Source: JACTUA01 sp964551875
Lineage (GTDB): Archaea > Halobacteriota > Methanomicrobia > Methanomicrobiales > JACTUA01
Direction: 5' to 3'
NCBI GenBank assembly: GCA_964551875.1
Contig: CAZKEV010000005.1
Coordinates: forward strand, 1-64,000
Length of the DNA: 64,000 bases
Positions 52,843 to 61,359 of this stretch are shown one piece after another (the stretch's first letter is position 1; every line of letters starts with the position of its first letter). Under the pieces are notes generated by a model that made no database searches, was not told the origin of the DNA, and saw nothing but the letters and a program-made list of their open reading frames with translations. The position numbers were made by a program, and so were the translations under genes.

Positions 52843-53622
52843 ATGCCCGAGAGGGACTGGCCCGAGGAAGGGGAACTGGTCGTCTCCACCGTCGAGGCAG
52901 TGAAGGACTTCGTGGCCTTCGTCCGGCTCGACGAGTATGGCGGCCGGCAGGGGCTCATCCCCATATCGGAGATTGCAAAGGGCTGGGTCAAGTACATCCG
53001 CGACCATGTCCGTGAGGGGCAGAAGGTGGTCTGCAAGGTCCTCCACGTCGACAGGAACCGCGGGCATATCGACCTCTCGTTAAAGGACGTGAACGAGCAC
53101 CAGCGGCGCGAGAAGATCCAGGAGTGGAAGAACGAGCAGAAGGCCCACAAATGGATCGGCTTTGTCGCCGAAGAGACAGGGGTCCCTGCCCAGGCCATCG
53201 AGGAGGCGATCCGCCATGACTACACCCATCTCTACCGCGTCTTCGAGGACGCCGTTGTGGAGGGGGAGAAGGTCTTCGAGAAGCTGGCGATCCCTGACCC
53301 GGCACGGCCTGTCTTTCTCCGCATCGCGGGGGAGAACGTCCGGAAGCCCCGGGTCACGATCGCGGGGTACCTCCACCTCACCTCGATCAAACCCGACGGG
53401 GTAAATGTCATCCGGCGGGCCCTCCGGAGCGCCATCACCAAGATCGATAACGTGGATATCGAGCTCCTGTATGTCGGTGCACCCGTCTACCGCATCAAGG
53501 TGACCGCCCCGGATTACAAGCAGGCCGAGAAGGCCATCGAGAAGTCGGCCATGGCCGCCATCCGGGTGATGGAGAAGACCGGGGATACCGGGAAGTTCGT
53601 GCGCAAGCAGAAGGCCGGTTAA
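52843..53622 (+). CDS. eif2a: Translation initiation factor aIF2 alpha subunit
   Basis: 259 residues. Domain 1 is an S1/OB fold (WPEEGELVVSTVEAVKDFVAF, GLIPISEIAKGWVKYIRDHV, GHIDLSLKDV). It is followed by the helical domain and the alpha-beta C-terminal domain (VTAPDYKQAEKAIEKSAM). It forms the aIF2 trimer that brings Met-tRNAi to the small ribosomal subunit. The start is 7 bp after rps27e and nop10 follows 5 bp after its stop. Confidence 0.95.
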   Translation: MPERDWPEEGELVVSTVEAVKDFVAFVRLDEYGGRQGLIPISEIAKGWVKYIRDHVREGQKVVCKVLHVDRNRGHIDLSLKDVNEHQRREKIQEWKNEQKAHKWIGFVAEETGVPAQAIEEAIRHDYTHLYRVFEDAVVEGEKVFEKLAIPDPARPVFLRIAGENVRKPRVTIAGYLHLTSIKPDGVNVIRRALRSAITKIDNVDIELLYVGAPVYRIKVTAPDYKQAEKAIEKSAMAAIRVMEKTGDTGKFVRKQKAG

Positions 53623-53627
53623 GCCAT

Positions 53628-53789
53628 ATGAACGGCCGGATCAGGCGCTGTCCCGTCGATCTCACCTACACCCTCTCCCTTTTGTGTCCCTGCTGCGGGG
53701 GGCCGACCTCCACAGCCCACCCTGCCAGGTTCTCCCTGAATGACCCGAGGGGAAGGTTCAGGAGGATTGCACGGGGATGGACGCGATAG
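53628..53789 (+). CDS. nop10: H/ACA ribonucleoprotein protein Nop10
   Basis: 53 residues, below common ORF cut-offs. It reads MNGRIRRCPVDLTYTL, then LCPCCGGPTS, then AHPARFSLNDPRGRFRRI, the complete Nop10 pattern with its zinc-type Cys residues and the basic RFS-x-DP-x-G tail. With Cbf5, Gar1 and L7Ae it forms the guide-RNA pseudouridylation enzyme. It sits directly after the aIF2-alpha gene, as in other archaea, and its end overlaps the PAC2 gene by 13 bp. Confidence 0.93.
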   Translation: MNGRIRRCPVDLTYTLSLLCPCCGGPTSTAHPARFSLNDPRGRFRRIARGWTR

Positions 53790-54520
53790 AGATCCGGTGG
53801 CTGAAGGAAGAGGCGGGCACTGCCGGGATCCTCATCGAGGGGCTCCCTGGCATCGGCCATGTGGGGAAGCTCGTGGCCGAGCACATGATCCAGGAGTTCC
53901 AGGCCGTAAAAGTCGCCGAGCTCTACTCCATCCACTTCCCTCCCCAGGTCATCATCGAGCCGGACGGCGTTGCGAGGCTCGCTCGAAACGAGGTCTTTGT
54001 GAGCGGGGGAGAGAAGAGGATCGCTTTTTTGGTCGGTGATTACCAGAGCGCATCCGCCGAGGGGCATTACCTTCTTGCAGAGGCCTATCTCGATATTGCA
54101 GAACGCCTCGGCGTGCGCCGGATCTATACCCTGGGAGGGTACGGGGTCGGCCACCTCGTATCGGAGCCCCGGGTGCTCTCTGCAGTGAACCGGGAGGAAC
54201 TCCGGCCCGACGTCGAGGCGGCCGGGGCCGAGTTCAACCGGGACGAGCCCCCTGGCGGGATCATCGGAGCCTCGGGGCTCCTCCTCGGCCTCTCCCTCCG
54301 CCGGGGGATGGACGCCGTCTGCCTGATGGGGGAGACGAGCGGGTACCTGGTCGACCCGCGGGCCGCGTCGAGCCTCCTCGCCGTCCTCTCGGCCCTCATC
54401 GGGATCGAGGTGGACAAGAGCCAGCTCGAGACAAGAGCTGCTGAGATGGAGCAGGTCATCGCGAAGCTCACCGAGAGCGAACGGGCAGGTGACGATGAGG
54501 CCCTCCGGTATATCGGCTGA
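53777..54520 (+). CDS. PAC2 family proteasome-assembly chaperone-like protein
   Basis: 247 residues. PAC2-family features: LIEGLPGIGHVGKLVAEHM near the N-terminus, AELYSIHFPPQVII, then FLVGDYQSAS and LGGYGVGHLVSEPRV. The C-terminus is a helix (KSQLETRAAEMEQVIAKL) that could be a coiled coil. Archaeal members bind proteasome subunits, but the role is not settled for all. It is the standard neighbour of nop10. The start overlaps nop10, and endoQ begins 3 bp after its stop. Confidence 0.9.
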   Translation: MDAIEIRWLKEEAGTAGILIEGLPGIGHVGKLVAEHMIQEFQAVKVAELYSIHFPPQVIIEPDGVARLARNEVFVSGGEKRIAFLVGDYQSASAEGHYLLAEAYLDIAERLGVRRIYTLGGYGVGHLVSEPRVLSAVNREELRPDVEAAGAEFNRDEPPGGIIGASGLLLGLSLRRGMDAVCLMGETSGYLVDPRAASSLLAVLSALIGIEVDKSQLETRAAEMEQVIAKLTESERAGDDEALRYIG

Positions 54521-54523
54521 CCT

Positions 54524-55639
54524 ATGCTCGTCGACACCGATCTCCACATCCACTCCCGGTTCTCTATCGCCTCCTCACGCTCCATGGCCCCTTCCTCGAT
54601 CCTTGCGGGGTGCCGGAGGAAGGGGATCGCCGCCGTCGGGAGCGGGGACGCCCTCCACAGGGAATGGCGGGAGCTGTGGGAAGAGCCTCCCGGAGAGGGT
54701 GACGTTCTCGTCATCCCGTCAGCCGAGGTCGAGGACCGGGATCGGGTCCACCACCTCATCCTGGCCGAGACCTTCGGGATCTTCGAGGATCTTGCCCTCC
54801 GGTTCTCACCGTCTGCCCCGTCCATCGCCACCATAGGACGCCCCCACCTCAAGCTCTCCGGGGAGGAGATTGCCCGGGAGGTTCACGAGGCAGGGGGTCT
54901 CATCGGACCTGCCCATGCCTTCACCCCCTGGACCTCCCTCTACGCCTCCTTTGACCGGGCCAGGGAGTGTTACGGGGAAGAGCGGCCGGATCTCCTGGAA
55001 CTCGGTCTCTCTGCCGACTCATCCTACGGCGCGGGGATCTCCGAGCTCCGGGGCATCCCTTTCCTCTCCAACTCGGACGCTCACAGCCCCTCGCCGGCGA
55101 AGATCGGGAGGGAGTTCAACCGGATACAGGTCCAGAGCTTCTCCGAAAGAGCGGTGCTTGAAGCGATACAGGGGGGCGGGATCGCGATGAATGCAGGGCT
55201 CTTCCCCGAAGAGGGCAAGTACAACCGCACGGCCTGCACCCGGTGCTACCGGCAGTTCACCCTTAGAGAGGCGGGAACCCTCGCGTGGCGCTGCCCGGAT
55301 GACGGCGGGCTCCTCAAGAAGGGGGTCTCGGACCGGGCACGGGAGCTCTCGGACGGCCCCGAGGAACCCCGTCCCCCGTACCTCCACCTCATCCCGCTCG
55401 TCGAGATCATCCAGAGGGTCCTCGGGACCTCCAGCCCCACTACCAAGCGCTGTACCGCCCTCTACACCTCCTTTCTCGAGACGTTTGGGGACGAGATCCA
55501 GATCCTCGTGGATGTACCTGTGACTGAGATACAGGAGCTCAACGAGGGAGTCGGCGACGCAGTCGGGAAGCTTCGGACCGGACGGGTGCAGCTCTTCCCG
55601 GGCGGCGGAGGCCGCTACGGGAGATTCTCCTTCGGGTGA
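54524..55639 (+). CDS. Endonuclease Q family DNA-repair nuclease
   Basis: 371 residues. The PHP domain carries DTDLHIHSRFSIA at the N-terminus, PSAEVEDRDRVHHL, GPAHAFTPWTSLY and FLSNSDAHSPSP, giving the metal ligands. It is followed by a zinc finger CTRCYRQFT and CPDDGG region and a helical tail (VTEIQELNEGVGDAVGKL). This order is that of EndoQ, which nicks DNA 5' of deaminated bases such as uracil and hypoxanthine. The tail ends in a glycine-rich GGGGRYGRFSFG. It lies at the end of the priS-gins51 cluster, a sensible place for a repair nuclease. Confidence 0.87.
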   Translation: MLVDTDLHIHSRFSIASSRSMAPSSILAGCRRKGIAAVGSGDALHREWRELWEEPPGEGDVLVIPSAEVEDRDRVHHLILAETFGIFEDLALRFSPSAPSIATIGRPHLKLSGEEIAREVHEAGGLIGPAHAFTPWTSLYASFDRARECYGEERPDLLELGLSADSSYGAGISELRGIPFLSNSDAHSPSPAKIGREFNRIQVQSFSERAVLEAIQGGGIAMNAGLFPEEGKYNRTACTRCYRQFTLREAGTLAWRCPDDGGLLKKGVSDRARELSDGPEEPRPPYLHLIPLVEIIQRVLGTSSPTTKRCTALYTSFLETFGDEIQILVDVPVTEIQELNEGVGDAVGKLRTGRVQLFPGGGGRYGRFSFG

Positions 55640-55735
55640 CCCGGGTTCCCTGACCCGGACCACCGCCCGTCTCCTGTGTTCCTGTCTCCATCCGGCTCAT
55701 GGGGGATCAGTCCTGCGCGGTATCTTCTCCGATCT

Positions 55736-56062
55736 TCAGATCTCGATCATGCCGGCATTCTCTTTCCCGGAAGCAGGAACCACCGGGACCACGGATGCGA
55801 GCGCACCCATCAGGTTCGCGACCTTCGGGTCCGAGAGTACGTTCCTGAGAGCCTCGAGCTCCTTCGGGCTCCGGATCATGATCCCTTTCCTCTTCATCGG
55901 CATACTCCTCTCGTCGAGGGGGTTGATCTCCATCGCGAGGGTCGGTGGGCGCGTGGCGGTTCTCGGCATCCGGAGGATGGAGACCCCGCGGAGAGAGGTC
56001 GACTTGCGTTCCCAATCCTTCCCTTCCTCAAGGAAGGTCGACAGTGTTTCCGTGACGTTCAT
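55736..56062 (-). CDS. Conserved archaeal hypothetical protein
   Basis: 108 residues starting MNVTETLSTFLEEGKDWERK, with a beta-rich centre (ILRMPRTATRPPTLAMEINP) and a helical end (SPKELEALRNVLSDPKV). The pattern AMEINPLDE followed by MIRSPKELE looks like a conserved archaeal family, but no function is known to me. A TATA-like GGATTTATCC lies around 56083-56092 on this strand. It stands alone between endoQ and the permease gene; the 237 bp to the permease hold promoters only. Confidence 0.7.
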   Translation of the reverse strand: MNVTETLSTFLEEGKDWERKSTSLRGVSILRMPRTATRPPTLAMEINPLDERSMPMKRKGIMIRSPKELEALRNVLSDPKVANLMGALASVVPVVPASGKENAGMIEI

Positions 56063-56299
56063 GCGGGTGACTCGTCTGGGAGGATGGATAAATCCTCGCC
56101 GGGCGCCCTGAAAGTGCCCGAACGCGGGAAAGGGGATTGTCCCGCGGGGTGCCCGGGCATGTAACGGCTCTCCCTCCTGCTGCGGAGAACCTCGCTCGTT
56201 TATCCGGTATCCCTGCGAGATCTACCACCGTGTTCATAACAGGGAAATTCCTATACTGTTCCATACCCGCTCCATAGGTATCCCGGGTGAGAGATCCCG

Positions 56300-57460
56300 A
56301 TGAAGGAGGAAACCACCTACAGGAAGTCCCTTGGCCTCGTGGAGCTCGTGAGCCTCGGGGTGGGCGGGACCATCGGTTCAGGAATATTTGTGGTCCCGGG
56401 CATAGCCGCAGGGATCGCGGGGCCCTCCTCCATCCTCGCGTGGGCCGTCGTCGCCCTCTCGGCCTGCTGCGTGGCCCTCTCCCTCGCCTGGATCCAGGCA
56501 CGCTCCCCGTCAGGCACGACCTTCACCGCCATCTTTGAACCGGTCTTTGGCCCGCGTGTCTCGGGGGTCCTCGTCTCCATCTACCTGGTATCCTCTGTCT
56601 TTGGGATCGCCACGATCGCGGCAGGCCTCGGCCAGTACTTCACCTTCTTTGCGATCCCCCATGTCCTTGCGGCCGAGATCTTTGTGATCATGGCCTTCCT
56701 CGGTGTAAACCTCATCGGGATCGCATTCTCGGGGAGGACCGAGAATATCCTCACCGCGGCAAAGATCGTGCCCATCGTGATCATCGCGGTGGCCCTCATC
56801 CCCTTCATCCGGATGGAGAACCTGGTGCCGGAACGGGTCGCCGCCCTGCCGGATATCCTGAAGGTGGTTATCATCGTGTACTGGCCCTTCACCGGCTTTG
56901 AGATCAGTGCCATTCCGGTGGAGGAGACGAAGGATCCGAGGACCATCTCCCGGGCGCTTCTCTTCGTCATGCTCCTCGTCTGCACTATCTACCTGGTGCT
57001 GAACCTCTCCCTGATCGGCGCGGTGGGTGCAACGGATCTCGCGGCATCCCCCGCACCCATCGCGTACGCTGCCGGGATCATCTTCTCCGGCGCTGCACCG
57101 TTCGTCGCCGTCATCGGTATCATCACCATGTTCTCGGCCCTGAATGCCTATATTGTCGGGACGTCCCGGGTCCTCCAGAACATGGCCGCAAGCTTCCACC
57201 TCCCGAGGCTTGCCGAGCTCACCCCCCGTGGCACCCCCAAAACTGCCCTCGTCATCTCCTGCATCCTCTCAGGGGCCCTCCTCTTCTTCTCAAACTCCTT
57301 CGGGCTCCTCGCGTCGATCGCGGTGGTGACCACCCTCGTCCCCTACGTCGCCATCTGCCTGGTGGCGTTCATCCTGTCGAAGGAGGCGCGGGTCCGAATC
57401 CTCGGGACCCTGGGGGCCGCCATGACGGCAGCCATCCTTGTCCTCTATTTTGTCTTCTGA
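56300..57460 (+). CDS. APC-superfamily amino acid permease
   Basis: 386 residues and about 11 or 12 membrane segments. The first helix break GVGGTIGSGIFVVPG is the substrate-binding signature of APC amino acid transporters, and FTGFEISAIPVEETKDPRT on the sixth helix is the second landmark. Substrate is unknown. It is shorter than many family members (about 430-450), lacking the last helices. It is tail-to-tail with pdaD, the stop codons overlapping by 16 bp, so an arginine/agmatine-related substrate is tempting but unproven. Confidence 0.87.
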   Translation: MKEETTYRKSLGLVELVSLGVGGTIGSGIFVVPGIAAGIAGPSSILAWAVVALSACCVALSLAWIQARSPSGTTFTAIFEPVFGPRVSGVLVSIYLVSSVFGIATIAAGLGQYFTFFAIPHVLAAEIFVIMAFLGVNLIGIAFSGRTENILTAAKIVPIVIIAVALIPFIRMENLVPERVAALPDILKVVIIVYWPFTGFEISAIPVEETKDPRTISRALLFVMLLVCTIYLVLNLSLIGAVGATDLAASPAPIAYAAGIIFSGAAPFVAVIGIITMFSALNAYIVGTSRVLQNMAASFHLPRLAELTPRGTPKTALVISCILSGALLFFSNSFGLLASIAVVTTLVPYVAICLVAFILSKEARVRILGTLGAAMTAAILVLYFVF

Positions 57461-58056
57461 TTCTGATTCTGATCCAGAACAGGAGCTGAAGCTGAGTTGG
57501 GCTGGGTTCCGTTGTCCTCTACAAAGACCGCAACAGAGATGACCGTGGTCCACTTGCCGGTCTTCTCCCCCTGCGCAGACTGGCAGATATGGGTTGTCTT
57601 GAAGATCTTCCCGCTCGCCTTGTAGATCTGCTCGCGTTCCTGCCATGCAAGATCGGGGTCGAACTCGATGCCCAGGGTTGTCGCGAGCATGGTCGCGGCG
57701 AGATCCTCGGCGTACTCCCCCGCCTTCTCGTCGGTCTCCCCGAAGGTATGGTGTTCGGAGAGGTACCCGTACTCGTCCTGGGCCCTCGGCCGGGCGAGGC
57801 CGATGGCCGCCGAGATGAGCCGGTTCGGCTCGTTCGTCTCGCTCCTCGCCATCACGACGAAGACGATCTGCCCGGGCTGCAGGATCTTCAGGCCTTCGTC
57901 AGCAGGCACCTGCTTGCATTTCGGTGGGAGGATGCTCGAGACATGAACCAGGTTGAACTTCTCGATTCCTGCTTTCCTGAGTGCGAGCTCGAAGGACGCG
58001 AGCTTGTCCTTGTGGATGCCGACGCCCTTCGTGAAGAAGATCTTCGCGGGAACCAT
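57445..58056 (-). CDS. pdaD: Pyruvoyl-dependent arginine decarboxylase
   Basis: 203 residues. Self-cleavage between Ser40 and Ser41 (LVHVSSILPP) would give the beta chain and the pyruvoyl-capped alpha chain. Family features follow: GQIVFVVMARSETNEPNR, SAAIGLARP and GYLSEHHTFGETDEKAGEYAEDLAA. It converts arginine to agmatine, the first step of archaeal polyamine synthesis. The usual length is about 160-165; the extra C-terminal 35 residues end in a low-complexity Asn/Gln tail (DQNQNQKTK). A TATA box sits about 26 bp before the ATG with no Shine-Dalgarno, indicating a leaderless transcript. Confidence 0.93.
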   Translation of the reverse strand: MVPAKIFFTKGVGIHKDKLASFELALRKAGIEKFNLVHVSSILPPKCKQVPADEGLKILQPGQIVFVVMARSETNEPNRLISAAIGLARPRAQDEYGYLSEHHTFGETDEKAGEYAEDLAATMLATTLGIEFDPDLAWQEREQIYKASGKIFKTTHICQSAQGEKTGKWTTVISVAVFVEDNGTQPNSASAPVLDQNQNQKTK

Positions 58057-58075
58057 TACTCATTCTTTTTCATTT

Positions 58076-58086
58076 TACTTTTTTAA
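58076..58086 (-). promoter_or_regulatory. TATA box of pdaD
   Basis: Minus-strand CATTTAAAAAA centred about 25 bp before ATG 58056, leaving no leader. Confidence 0.55.
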
Positions 58087-58299
58087 ATGTATGGGAACGC
58101 CGGAGCGGGAAAAAAGCCGGTTTTTCGGGCTCAAAAAGATATTATCTGGGTAATTTCGTTCTGGTTTTATTTCAGGTGAGCATCTGATGCTCTTTGGTTA
58201 TTCCTGCCATAGAGACCCATTCTTTTCCCATTTTGGAGGCGATGGTGTGAGCCGGTCAGGAAATATCCCCCATGCACGCCCGTTGATCTGCAGAGGAAC

Positions 58300-58310
58300 A
58301 CTTTTTAAGA
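58300..58310 (+). promoter_or_regulatory. TATA box of the acs operon
   Basis: ACTTTTTAAGA. Standard spacing puts the transcription start near 58330, at or just after the first available ATG (58327), which leaves the real start codon of acsB in doubt. Confidence 0.5.
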
Positions 58311-58326
58311 AGCCCCCCCAACCAGA

Positions 58327-60378
58327 ATGAAAAGAGGAGGAGAGCATCTGACAGATATATCGGCCTCAACCATCCGGGGGATCGAGAAGCTCGCGAAGGA
58401 CATGGCAGCCATCACCGGGTCTTTCTCGTACTCCGAGACCGCGTACCACCTCCCTATCGCCTATTCCCTCACCGGGGTTGCGGTACAGGACGGTGCATCG
58501 GCAGGGCAGGCCTTCGCAAAGTCCGGGGAGAACCCACTCGTGGCCTGCGAGTGCCTCCTCGCGTCCAGGGCTGCTGCCTCGGGACCCGAGGGAGCCCCCT
58601 ATACGGGATTCATCCCTGACACGGTGCTGCGCAAGCTCGGCTACTCGCTGGTGGACGGCTCGATCCTGGGGATGGCCCTCCTCGCGGGATCGCCCGCCTC
58701 AGCCGATGAGGCTGCCGGGATGGCCCGGGAGCTCCAGGAGAAGTACATGCTCACCTTCCTTGCCGGCGACATCATCCGCATCCTCTCCTCTGCCGGGGTG
58801 AAGACCGGGCTAGACTACCGGCTGGTCCCCCTCGGGTCCCGGCCCATCCACGGGGTGCACTTCATCGATATCGTTGCCAGGGTGGCCATGATGTTCGGCG
58901 GGGTGGTCCCGGGGGACGCAGGGCGCCTCATCGCTTATGCCGCCGAGCGGGCGAAGGTCTTTGCCATCGTCTTTCCGGGCCTCACGGACGAGGAGATCGC
59001 CTTTATGGACACCCTCAAGGTCCTCTCGATCCCTGTCATCACCACCGGGGGCTACGAGGGAGGCACCTGGGAGCAGGCAACGGCCGATGAGGCGGTGTCG
59101 CGAGGGATGGAGCTGAAGGATATCAGGGTCAAGGTGACCGCGATCCCCATCCCCATGGGCTGCTCGCCTGCCTTCGAGGGAAAGAGCATCCGGAAGGAGG
59201 AGATGTACGTGGAGTTCGGGGGCGGGAGGTCGCCGGCCTTCGAGCTCCTCAGGACAGGGAAGCCGGGCGAGGTGGTGGACGGGCGGGTCACGGTCATCGG
59301 CCCCGAGATCGACGGGATGCGCCAGGGCTCGGCGGTTCCCCTGGGGATCCTCATCGAGGTGGCGGGGAAGAGGATGCGCAAGGAGTTCGAGCCCGTGCTC
59401 GAGCGTCGGATCCACAACTTCGTCAACTACGGCGAGGGCTCCTGGCACGTGGCCCAGAGGAACCTCATCTGGGTCAGGCTCTCGAAGGAGGCAGTGGCGA
59501 AGGGGGTGAGGGTGGAGCACCTGGGGAAGCTCCTCGCGGCCAAGTTCAAGATGGACTTCCCCGAGCTCCTCGATGCCGTCCAGGTGACCCTCATCACCGA
59601 CGGGAAGAAGGTGATGGAGATGATGAAGGAGGCCGAGCAGACCTACGAGGAGAGGGACCGCAGGGTCCTCGGCATGAAGGACGACGAGGTGGATACCTAC
59701 TACTCCTGCACCCTCTGCCAGACCTTTGCCCCGAACCATGTCTGCGTCATCACCCCCCAGCGGCCCGCCCTCTGCGGGGCGATCAGCTGGCTCGACGGGA
59801 GGACCGCGTACGAGATCTCGCCGGCCGGGGCGAACCAGCCCATCAAGAAGGGGAGGCTCATCGATGCAGCGCGGGGAGAGTTCGAGGGGGTGAACGAGTT
59901 CGTGCGCAAGGCCTCCCACGGCGAGGTGGAGCGCTGCTCCCTCTATGCCCTCATGGAGTACCCGATGACCTGCTGCGGGTGCTTCGAGTGCATCGCCGTG
60001 GTCCTCCCCGAGATGAACGGGGTCATGGTCGTGAACCGTGAGTTCACGGGGGAGACCCCGTGCGGGATGTCATTCTCCACCCTCGCAGGGACCATCGGCG
60101 GCGGCGCCCAGACCCCGGGCTTTGCCGGGATCTCGAAGGCCTTCATCCTCTCCGAGCGGTTCCTGCAGGCCGAGGGCGGGATCGAACGGCTCGTCTGGAT
60201 CCCCGCCATGCTCAAGGAGGAGCTCGGTCCCAGGCTGGAGAAGAGGCTCGGGGCCATCGGGAGGCCGGACCTCCTTGGGAAGATCGCTGACGAGAACGCT
60301 GCAAAGACCCTCGAGGAGCTCCAGGAGTTCCTTGTGAAGGTCAACCACCCGGCGCTCTCGATGAAGCCCCTCATCTGA
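58327..60378 (+). CDS. acsB: Acetyl-CoA synthase, full-length bacterial-type
   Basis: 683 residues. It joins CO, a methyl group from the corrinoid protein and CoA into acetyl-CoA (or the reverse). The A-cluster ligands are all present: Cys461, Cys464, Cys473 and Cys483 in YSCTLCQTF-x5-C and LCGA, plus Cys550-Gly-Cys552. Their spacing equals that recalled for Moorella AcsB with a constant offset of 45. The N-terminal CODH-contact domain (TAYHLPIAYSLTG onward) is present, unlike archaeal CdhC of about 470 residues. Position 58327 is the only ATG near the promoter, but AGAGGAGG at 58333-58340 hints at a start at CTG 58348. acsD follows 12 bp later; no CODH gene is adjacent. Confidence 0.92.
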   Translation: MKRGGEHLTDISASTIRGIEKLAKDMAAITGSFSYSETAYHLPIAYSLTGVAVQDGASAGQAFAKSGENPLVACECLLASRAAASGPEGAPYTGFIPDTVLRKLGYSLVDGSILGMALLAGSPASADEAAGMARELQEKYMLTFLAGDIIRILSSAGVKTGLDYRLVPLGSRPIHGVHFIDIVARVAMMFGGVVPGDAGRLIAYAAERAKVFAIVFPGLTDEEIAFMDTLKVLSIPVITTGGYEGGTWEQATADEAVSRGMELKDIRVKVTAIPIPMGCSPAFEGKSIRKEEMYVEFGGGRSPAFELLRTGKPGEVVDGRVTVIGPEIDGMRQGSAVPLGILIEVAGKRMRKEFEPVLERRIHNFVNYGEGSWHVAQRNLIWVRLSKEAVAKGVRVEHLGKLLAAKFKMDFPELLDAVQVTLITDGKKVMEMMKEAEQTYEERDRRVLGMKDDEVDTYYSCTLCQTFAPNHVCVITPQRPALCGAISWLDGRTAYEISPAGANQPIKKGRLIDAARGEFEGVNEFVRKASHGEVERCSLYALMEYPMTCCGCFECIAVVLPEMNGVMVVNREFTGETPCGMSFSTLAGTIGGGAQTPGFAGISKAFILSERFLQAEGGIERLVWIPAMLKEELGPRLEKRLGAIGRPDLLGKIADENAAKTLEELQEFLVKVNHPALSMKPLI

Positions 60379-60390
60379 CGGGAGAATTCC

Positions 60391-61359
60391 ATGGCAGACG
60401 TTCTTCCCCCGGCAGATGCAGGCTCCATCGATCTGGTTACACTGGGTGCAACCGGATCGGAAGGAGGGACCCGGTCGGTCTCCTACCGGATCGGCGGGTG
60501 GCGGACCCTCCCCTTCCTCGCCGCCCCCCCCGCGGGTGTGCGGTCCCCCCTCGTTGCCCTCGAGGTCTGCGACGATCCCCGGACCTGGCCCAGCGTGGTG
60601 ACGAGGGAACTCGGGGACCTGGTTGGGGATACAGCAGCATGGGCAAGGGAGGCAGAGAGACGTTTCTCGGCCGACCTGGTGCGCCTGGTCCTGACCTCGA
60701 CAAGGGAGCGGGGCTTCTCCGACTTCCCTGCCATCGGGCGTACGGTGGAGGCTGTCCTCTCGGCCACCGGCCTCCCCCTCATCATCGAGGGTTCCAGCGA
60801 GGCCGAACTGGACCGTGAGGTCTTCCAGAGGTGCGGCGAGGCGGGAGCAGGCGAGCGCCTCCTCCTCGGGACCGCCGAGGCCGACCGGTACCGGTCGGTG
60901 GCGGCGGCAGCCCTTGCCTACGGCCACTCGGTTGTCGCCCAGTCCCCCATCGATATCAACCTCGCGAAGCAGCTGAACATCCTTCTCCGCGAGATCGGGG
61001 TCCCCCATGACCGGATCGTCATCGACCCGTACACGGGGGCCCTTGGCTATGGTTTCGAGTACTCTTACTCGGTCATGGAGCGGATCCGGGACTCTGCCCT
61101 CAGGGGGGACCGCGACCTAGCCATGCCCATGATCAGCCAGGCGCCAGACAGTCTCACGGTGAAGGAGGTCAGGGAGGCACCGCCGGAGTGGCAGCGGGAG
61201 ATCGCGGTCCGGTGGGAGTTCGGATTCGCCCTCTCGGCGGCGGTGGCAGGGGCGGACATCGTCTCGGTCCGGCACCCGGAGAGCGTGAGGCTCCTCAAAG
61301 AGGCCTTCCGCGGCCTTATCCCCGCAAATCCATTGGGAGGTGGCGCGGGTGGCGCTTAA
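60391..61359 (+). CDS. acsD: Corrinoid iron-sulfur protein, small (delta) subunit
   Basis: 322 residues, a TIM-barrel subunit that pairs with AcsC to carry the methyl group to acetyl-CoA synthase. Family features: LVALEVCDDP, VRLVLTSTRERGFSDF, HSVVAQSPIDINLAKQLN (barrel end facing the corrinoid) and DPYTGALGYGFEYSYSVMERI. It is nearer in size to bacterial AcsD (about 310-325) than to archaeal CdhD (about 430), which fits the bacterial-type acsB beside it. It starts 12 bp after acsB and its end overlaps acsC, so the three are cotranscribed. Confidence 0.9.
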   Translation: MADVLPPADAGSIDLVTLGATGSEGGTRSVSYRIGGWRTLPFLAAPPAGVRSPLVALEVCDDPRTWPSVVTRELGDLVGDTAAWAREAERRFSADLVRLVLTSTRERGFSDFPAIGRTVEAVLSATGLPLIIEGSSEAELDREVFQRCGEAGAGERLLLGTAEADRYRSVAAAALAYGHSVVAQSPIDINLAKQLNILLREIGVPHDRIVIDPYTGALGYGFEYSYSVMERIRDSALRGDRDLAMPMISQAPDSLTVKEVREAPPEWQREIAVRWEFGFALSAAVAGADIVSVRHPESVRLLKEAFRGLIPANPLGGGAGGA

